A stretch of 11,499 bases of DNA, taken from Anaerolineae bacterium. GTDB lineage: Bacteria; Chloroflexota; Anaerolineae; Promineifilales; Promineifilaceae. The notes beneath the pieces are model-generated. The model searched no databases, was not told the DNA's origin, and saw nothing but the letters and a program-made list of their open reading frames with translations. Below are positions 9,087 to 11,499 of the stretch, in pieces. The stretch is from the NCBI GenBank assembly GCA_028277515.1, contig JANQGC010000056.1:1-11499 (forward strand), in the 5' to 3' direction. Every line of letters begins with the position of its first letter. Position 1 is the first letter of the stretch. The position numbers and the translations under genes were made by a program.

Positions 9087-9109
9087 GGATAAACATAAAG
9101 GAGAGAAAC

Positions 9110-10480
9110 ATGTTTAAGAATATTCGCAAATATCGCCGAATTATTAATATCGCTTTAATTGCAGCCTTATTCATTTTTTCGACAAAATCGGCTTTGGCCC
9201 AGGAAGCTGAAGCAGTCGTCAGCGCTATAGACACGGTTTGGGTTCTCATAGCCGCCTTCCTTGTCTTTTTCATGCAGGCGGGATTTGGTCTGCTAGAGGC
9301 CGGTTTTGTCCGTTCCAAAAACGTGGTCAATATCATGGCCGAGAATCTCATGGATACCACAATGACGACTGTCGGTTTTATTATTTTAGGTTTTGGTCTC
9401 ATGTTTGGTACCGGCAACGCCTTTTTTGGAACAGAGTGGTTTTTTCTTCAAGGAATACCTGATATATATCCAGGGTTAACTATTCCGACCCTGGCCTTCT
9501 TTTTCTTTCAATTTGCATTTTGTGCAGCAGCAGCCACCATCGCATCTGGCCTGATGGCCGAACGGACAGATTTCAAAGCCGACCTGGCTTATAGCTTTTT
9601 TACCGGTTTGATCATTTACCCCATTTTTGGTCACTGGGTCTGGGGTGGCGGCTGGCTGGCCGAACTCGGTTATGTTGATTTCGCCGGCTCTTCAGTTGTG
9701 CACCTTGTCGGCGCCTACGTCGGCCTGGCCGGAACCCTTATGCTCGGCAAAAGAAAGGACAAGAAGTTTGGCGACAGTATCCGGGGGCATAATATTCCCC
9801 TGGCCGCCATCGGCACTTTTATCCTCTGGCTAGGTTGGTTCGGTTTTAATCCGGGCAGCCAATTAGCGGCCGATCCGATGGAGATTTCTTTAATTGTGGT
9901 AACGACCGACTTCGCAGCTACAACTGGCGCTATTACTGCCATGTTCCTGGCTTACACCCGTACACGGAAATGGGATGTCAGCATGGCTTTCAATGGCGCA
10001 TTGGGTGGACTGGTAGCTATCACAGCGCCAACTGCCTTCGTTACACCGGCTGCTGCCTTATTAATTGGCGTTATCGCCGGCGTCATCACCTACTATGGCG
10101 TACATATGATGGAAGTTCTCAAAATTGATGATCCCGTTGGTGCCTTTCCGGTTCACGGGTTAAATGGCATTTTCGGTACGCTGGCCGTGGGTATTTGGGG
10201 CGTGAACGGTCTTGGATTGCTGCATGGCGGCGGCTTCGCCCAGCTAGGCATCCAGGCTGTCGGCCTGTTGGCGGCTACATTGTGGACGCTGCCCCTGGCC
10301 TTCTTAATGTTCTTTATCATCAATCGAACAATTGGTTTGCGCGTTACGCCTGAAGTGGAAGAAGCAGGTATCGACCTGGCATACCACGGCATCGAATCCT
10401 ATCCGGAATTTAACAATATCCAGCCTCCTTCAACTCCTTCGAGCATGCCTGGTCACATCCCTGCTCCAACTGGAGATTAG
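9110..10480 (+). CDS. amt: Ammonium transporter Amt
   Basis: Amt/Rh proteins form trimeric inner-membrane channels that take up ammonium. The 456-residue protein begins with a basic stretch and a hydrophobic segment ending STKSALAQ, a likely cleavable signal peptide (cut after residue 30), then about eleven membrane helices. Visible family landmarks are GFGLLEAGFVRSKN (58-71), the FFFFQFAF gate region (130-137), WVWGGGWL (176-183), DFAGSSVVH with Asp190 and the first pore histidine His198, FGFNPGSQL (244-252), and FPVHGLNG with the second pore histidine His349. The C-terminal tail has IDLAYHGIESYP (421-432), the segment that in AmtB relays PII binding, then a proline-rich end. The start has AAGGAG 6 nt upstream. 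No glnK follows; glnA does, 355 nt downstream. Expression must pass the terminator at 9030-9086. Confidence 0.97.
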   Translation: MFKNIRKYRRIINIALIAALFIFSTKSALAQEAEAVVSAIDTVWVLIAAFLVFFMQAGFGLLEAGFVRSKNVVNIMAENLMDTTMTTVGFIILGFGLMFGTGNAFFGTEWFFLQGIPDIYPGLTIPTLAFFFFQFAFCAAAATIASGLMAERTDFKADLAYSFFTGLIIYPIFGHWVWGGGWLAELGYVDFAGSSVVHLVGAYVGLAGTLMLGKRKDKKFGDSIRGHNIPLAAIGTFILWLGWFGFNPGSQLAADPMEISLIVVTTDFAATTGAITAMFLAYTRTRKWDVSMAFNGALGGLVAITAPTAFVTPAAALLIGVIAGVITYYGVHMMEVLKIDDPVGAFPVHGLNGIFGTLAVGIWGVNGLGLLHGGGFAQLGIQAVGLLAATLWTLPLAFLMFFIINRTIGLRVTPEVEEAGIDLAYHGIESYPEFNNIQPPSTPSSMPGHIPAPTGD

Positions 10481-10497
10481 ATTGTTTTTGCTCCTTT

Positions 10498-10547
10498 TCC
10501 TGGGAACTTGCTCAAGTTCCCAGGAGGAGATTTTCTACTATTTTTTT
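10498..10547 (+). terminator. Terminator-like hairpin downstream of amt
   Basis: Perfect 13-bp stem (10498-10510 with 10513-10525) starting 18 nt after the amt stop. The T-runs come late, TTTT at 10531-10534 and seven T at 10541-10547, with GGAGA in between, so termination may be inefficient or the hairpin may protect the amt mRNA end instead. Confidence 0.6.
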
Positions 10548-10669
10548 GATCGGAGATCATGGGAGGAGGTAATTTATAAAATAATTTTTTACAGACAAAT
10601 AACAAGTTCCGAATTCAGAGTTTTTCAGTACCCATTGTAATTTCCAAATCACGCCCTTGTATCGGAACA

Positions 10670-10683
10670 CGAAATAGATTTCG
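10670..10683. repeat. Palindrome upstream of the glnA promoter (distal)
   Basis: CGAAAT-AG-ATTTCG, 6-bp perfect arms, centre about 77 nt before the inferred glnA transcription start. Possible regulator site; no consensus of a known nitrogen regulator recognised. Confidence 0.35.
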
Positions 10684-10702
10684 CGGTTACCAATCACTGA
10701 AA

Positions 10703-10712
10703 AACCATGGTT
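10703..10712. repeat. Palindrome upstream of the glnA promoter (proximal)
   Basis: AACCATGGTT, a perfect 10-bp palindrome, centred 31 bp (about three helical turns) from the distal palindrome and about 46 nt before the inferred glnA start site. Short enough to occur by chance. Confidence 0.3.
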
Positions 10713-10741
10713 CCGAGTTAGTCCGGAGATGATGGCTAACA

Positions 10742-10747
10742 TATAAT
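10742..10747 (+). promoter_or_regulatory. Candidate -10 box of the glnA promoter
   Basis: Perfect TATAAT. The matching -35 position (TTAGTC with an 18-nt spacer) is poor, which would suit an activator-dependent promoter. It would give a leader of about 82 nt. Confidence 0.4.
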
Positions 10748-10775
10748 CAGGAATGGTCGAAAATAAAAATGAGGG

Positions 10776-10819
10776 CGATCCGCCGGCCAACTGATGACTT
10801 TTATTGAGAAACCGGATCG
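10776..10819 (+). promoter_or_regulatory. Stem-loop in the glnA leader
   Basis: CGATCCG (10776-10782) pairs perfectly with CGGATCG (10813-10819), extendable by one G-T pair, around a 30-nt loop. The stem ends 7 nt before the GGAG (10827-10830) of glnA, so it could affect translation. It does not show motifs I know from the glnA (glutamine) riboswitch. Confidence 0.35.
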
Positions 10820-10835
10820 TAAAAATGGAGAAATA

Positions 10836-11499
10836 ATGAAAACTTCCCAAGATGTAATGAACTTTATTAAAGAGAAAGATATTGAAATTGTGGATGTGAA
10901 ATTCACAGATGTGTTTGGCCAATGGCAGCACTTTTCAATGCCGGCATCTGAATTTGATGAAGAAACCGCGTTTGAAGATGGCATGGGCTTTGACGGTTCC
11001 TCCATACGCGGTTTTCAAAGTATTGAATCAAGCGATATGATTCTGCTCGCCGATCCGACGACGGCCGTCATCGACCCCATTTGCGAAGCACCAACGCTCA
11101 GCCTGGTGTGCGACATTTATGATCCCATTACTCGCGAACCATATACGCGAGATTGCCGGTATGTTGCCAAAAAAGCGGTTAAGTACCTGCAGGACAGCGG
11201 CATCGCCGACACCGTTTACATGGGACCTGAAGCTGAATTTTTCGTATTTGACCAGGTGAGATACTCCGCCGGTGAATATTCTTCTGTTTACCAGGTTGAC
11301 AGCGTTGAAGGACCCTGGAACTCCGACATATTTGGTTATGGCCACTCGGTTCCGCATAAGCGGGGCTACTTCCCGGTTGCCCCATTTGACACTTTGCAGG
11401 ATCTCCGTTCGGAGATGACCAAAGTTTTGGTTGAGTCCGGGGTCGGCATTGAGGTTCATCATCACGAAGTAGGCACGGCAGGCCAGTGTGAAATCGACA
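10836..11499 (+). CDS. glnA: Glutamine synthetase type I, N-terminal part
   Basis: GlnA makes glutamine from glutamate, ammonia and ATP as a dodecamer. The frame is open to the right edge, giving 221 residues of a family usually about 440-475 long. Seen in order: MKTSQDVMNFIKEKDIEIVD and VKFTDVFGQWQHFS (beta-grasp domain), the DGSSIRGF loop at 53-60 that reaches the neighbouring active site, GPEAEFF at 130-136 with metal-ligand Glu132 and Glu134 region, and HHHEVGTAGQCEID at 208-221 with the Glu211 and Glu219 metal/substrate ligands. The adenylylation tyrosine and C terminus lie outside the window. ATG 10836 has GGAG 5 nt upstream; an in-frame ATG at 10794 lacks a ribosome site and would add 14 atypical residues. 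It completes the GS-GOGAT set with gltBD and amt. Confidence 0.96.
   Translation, partial: MKTSQDVMNFIKEKDIEIVDVKFTDVFGQWQHFSMPASEFDEETAFEDGMGFDGSSIRGFQSIESSDMILLADPTTAVIDPICEAPTLSLVCDIYDPITREPYTRDCRYVAKKAVKYLQDSGIADTVYMGPEAEFFVFDQVRYSAGEYSSVYQVDSVEGPWNSDIFGYGHSVPHKRGYFPVAPFDTLQDLRSEMTKVLVESGVGIEVHHHEVGTAGQCEID

Larger units (their letters stand above)
8654..9109. other. Regulatory region between divergent gltB and amt
   Basis: 456 nt without a supported gene. On the minus strand a TATACT box (8767-8772) is the best -10 candidate for gltBD, with a poor -35. An inverted repeat AACCTG/CAGGTT (8708-8713, 8732-8737) lies between it and gltB. On the plus strand there is a possible amt promoter (8962-8990), a weak hairpin GCACAA/TTGTGC with a 17-nt loop and following T-run (8922-8956), and the strong leader terminator (9030-9086). 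An AT-rich open frame from GTG 8713 to TAA 9018 lacks a ribosome site and resembles no family, so I do not call it a gene. Confidence 0.65.
10481..10835. other. amt-glnA intergenic control region
   Basis: 355 nt with no supported gene. It contains the post-amt hairpin (10498-10525), two palindromes (10670-10683, 10703-10712), a TATAAT box (10742-10747) and a leader stem-loop (10776-10819) ahead of the glnA ribosome site. The size and these elements suggest glnA has its own promoter rather than depending on amt read-through. Confidence 0.65.

Noticed and set aside
10559..10580. Very strong Shine-Dalgarno-like GGAGGAGGT after amt
   Set aside because: No start codon with a usable frame follows within range; the nearby ATG gives only six codons.
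10685..10705. Actinobacterial GlnR-like GTTAC...GAAAA site
   Set aside because: Spacing between the half elements is 8 nt rather than 6 and the second half is imperfect.
10794..10835. Upstream in-frame glnA start at ATG 10794
   Set aside because: No ribosome site, and the added residues are not typical; ATG 10836 has GGAG at good spacing and a normal N terminus.
10557..10931. 124-residue minus-strand open frame overlapping the glnA start
   Set aside because: It overlaps the clearly coding glnA 5' end and its own regulatory region, and has no family resemblance.

Overview
The window carries a bacterial ammonium-assimilation locus with an unrelated accessory flank. Base composition is moderate and every gene has bacterial signals (Shine-Dalgarno sites, intrinsic terminators). 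The protein sequences would suit a Chloroflexota-type organism (Anaerolineae or Ardenticatenia-like), but that is an impression from wording of the proteins, not a demonstrated placement.

Layout, left flank: the C-terminal end of an Elp3-type radical-SAM/acetyltransferase (1-359, +, open at the 5' edge) converges on a two-gene minus-strand operon, msrA then a DinB-fold protein without histidines (1466 down to 398). A hairpin at 363-390 separates them. An AT-rich spacer (1467-1780) follows, with a perfect 18-nt palindrome close to msrA and a near-consensus promoter embedded in a palindrome that drives a small toxin-antitoxin module. The antitoxin (1781-2002) looks intact. The PIN-domain toxin (1990-2432) is split by a frameshift that removing one TA dinucleotide would repair exactly.

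Nitrogen block: gltB (8653-4013) and gltD (3992-2502) form a minus-strand operon for NADPH-type glutamate synthase. Divergent from them are amt (ammonium channel, 9110-10480, +) and glnA (type I glutamine synthetase, 10836 to the right edge, +, truncated). Together they form an NH4+ acquisition and GS-GOGAT cycle: Amt brings in ammonium, GlnA makes glutamine, and GltBD converts glutamine plus 2-oxoglutarate to two glutamates. No PII (glnB/glnK) gene is present, although amt is often paired with one.

Regulation is the most interesting part. A perfect 22-bp hairpin with T-runs lies in the amt leader and ends only 23 nt before the start codon. That leaves no room for a promoter, so amt must be transcribed through a terminator, which suggests attenuation/antitermination or a separate short transcript ending there. 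The 355-nt amt-glnA gap holds another perfect hairpin, two palindromes about three helical turns apart upstream of a TATAAT box, and a leader stem-loop just before the glnA Shine-Dalgarno site. I saw no CRISPR array, tRNA, rRNA, insertion sequence or clear novel multi-gene system.
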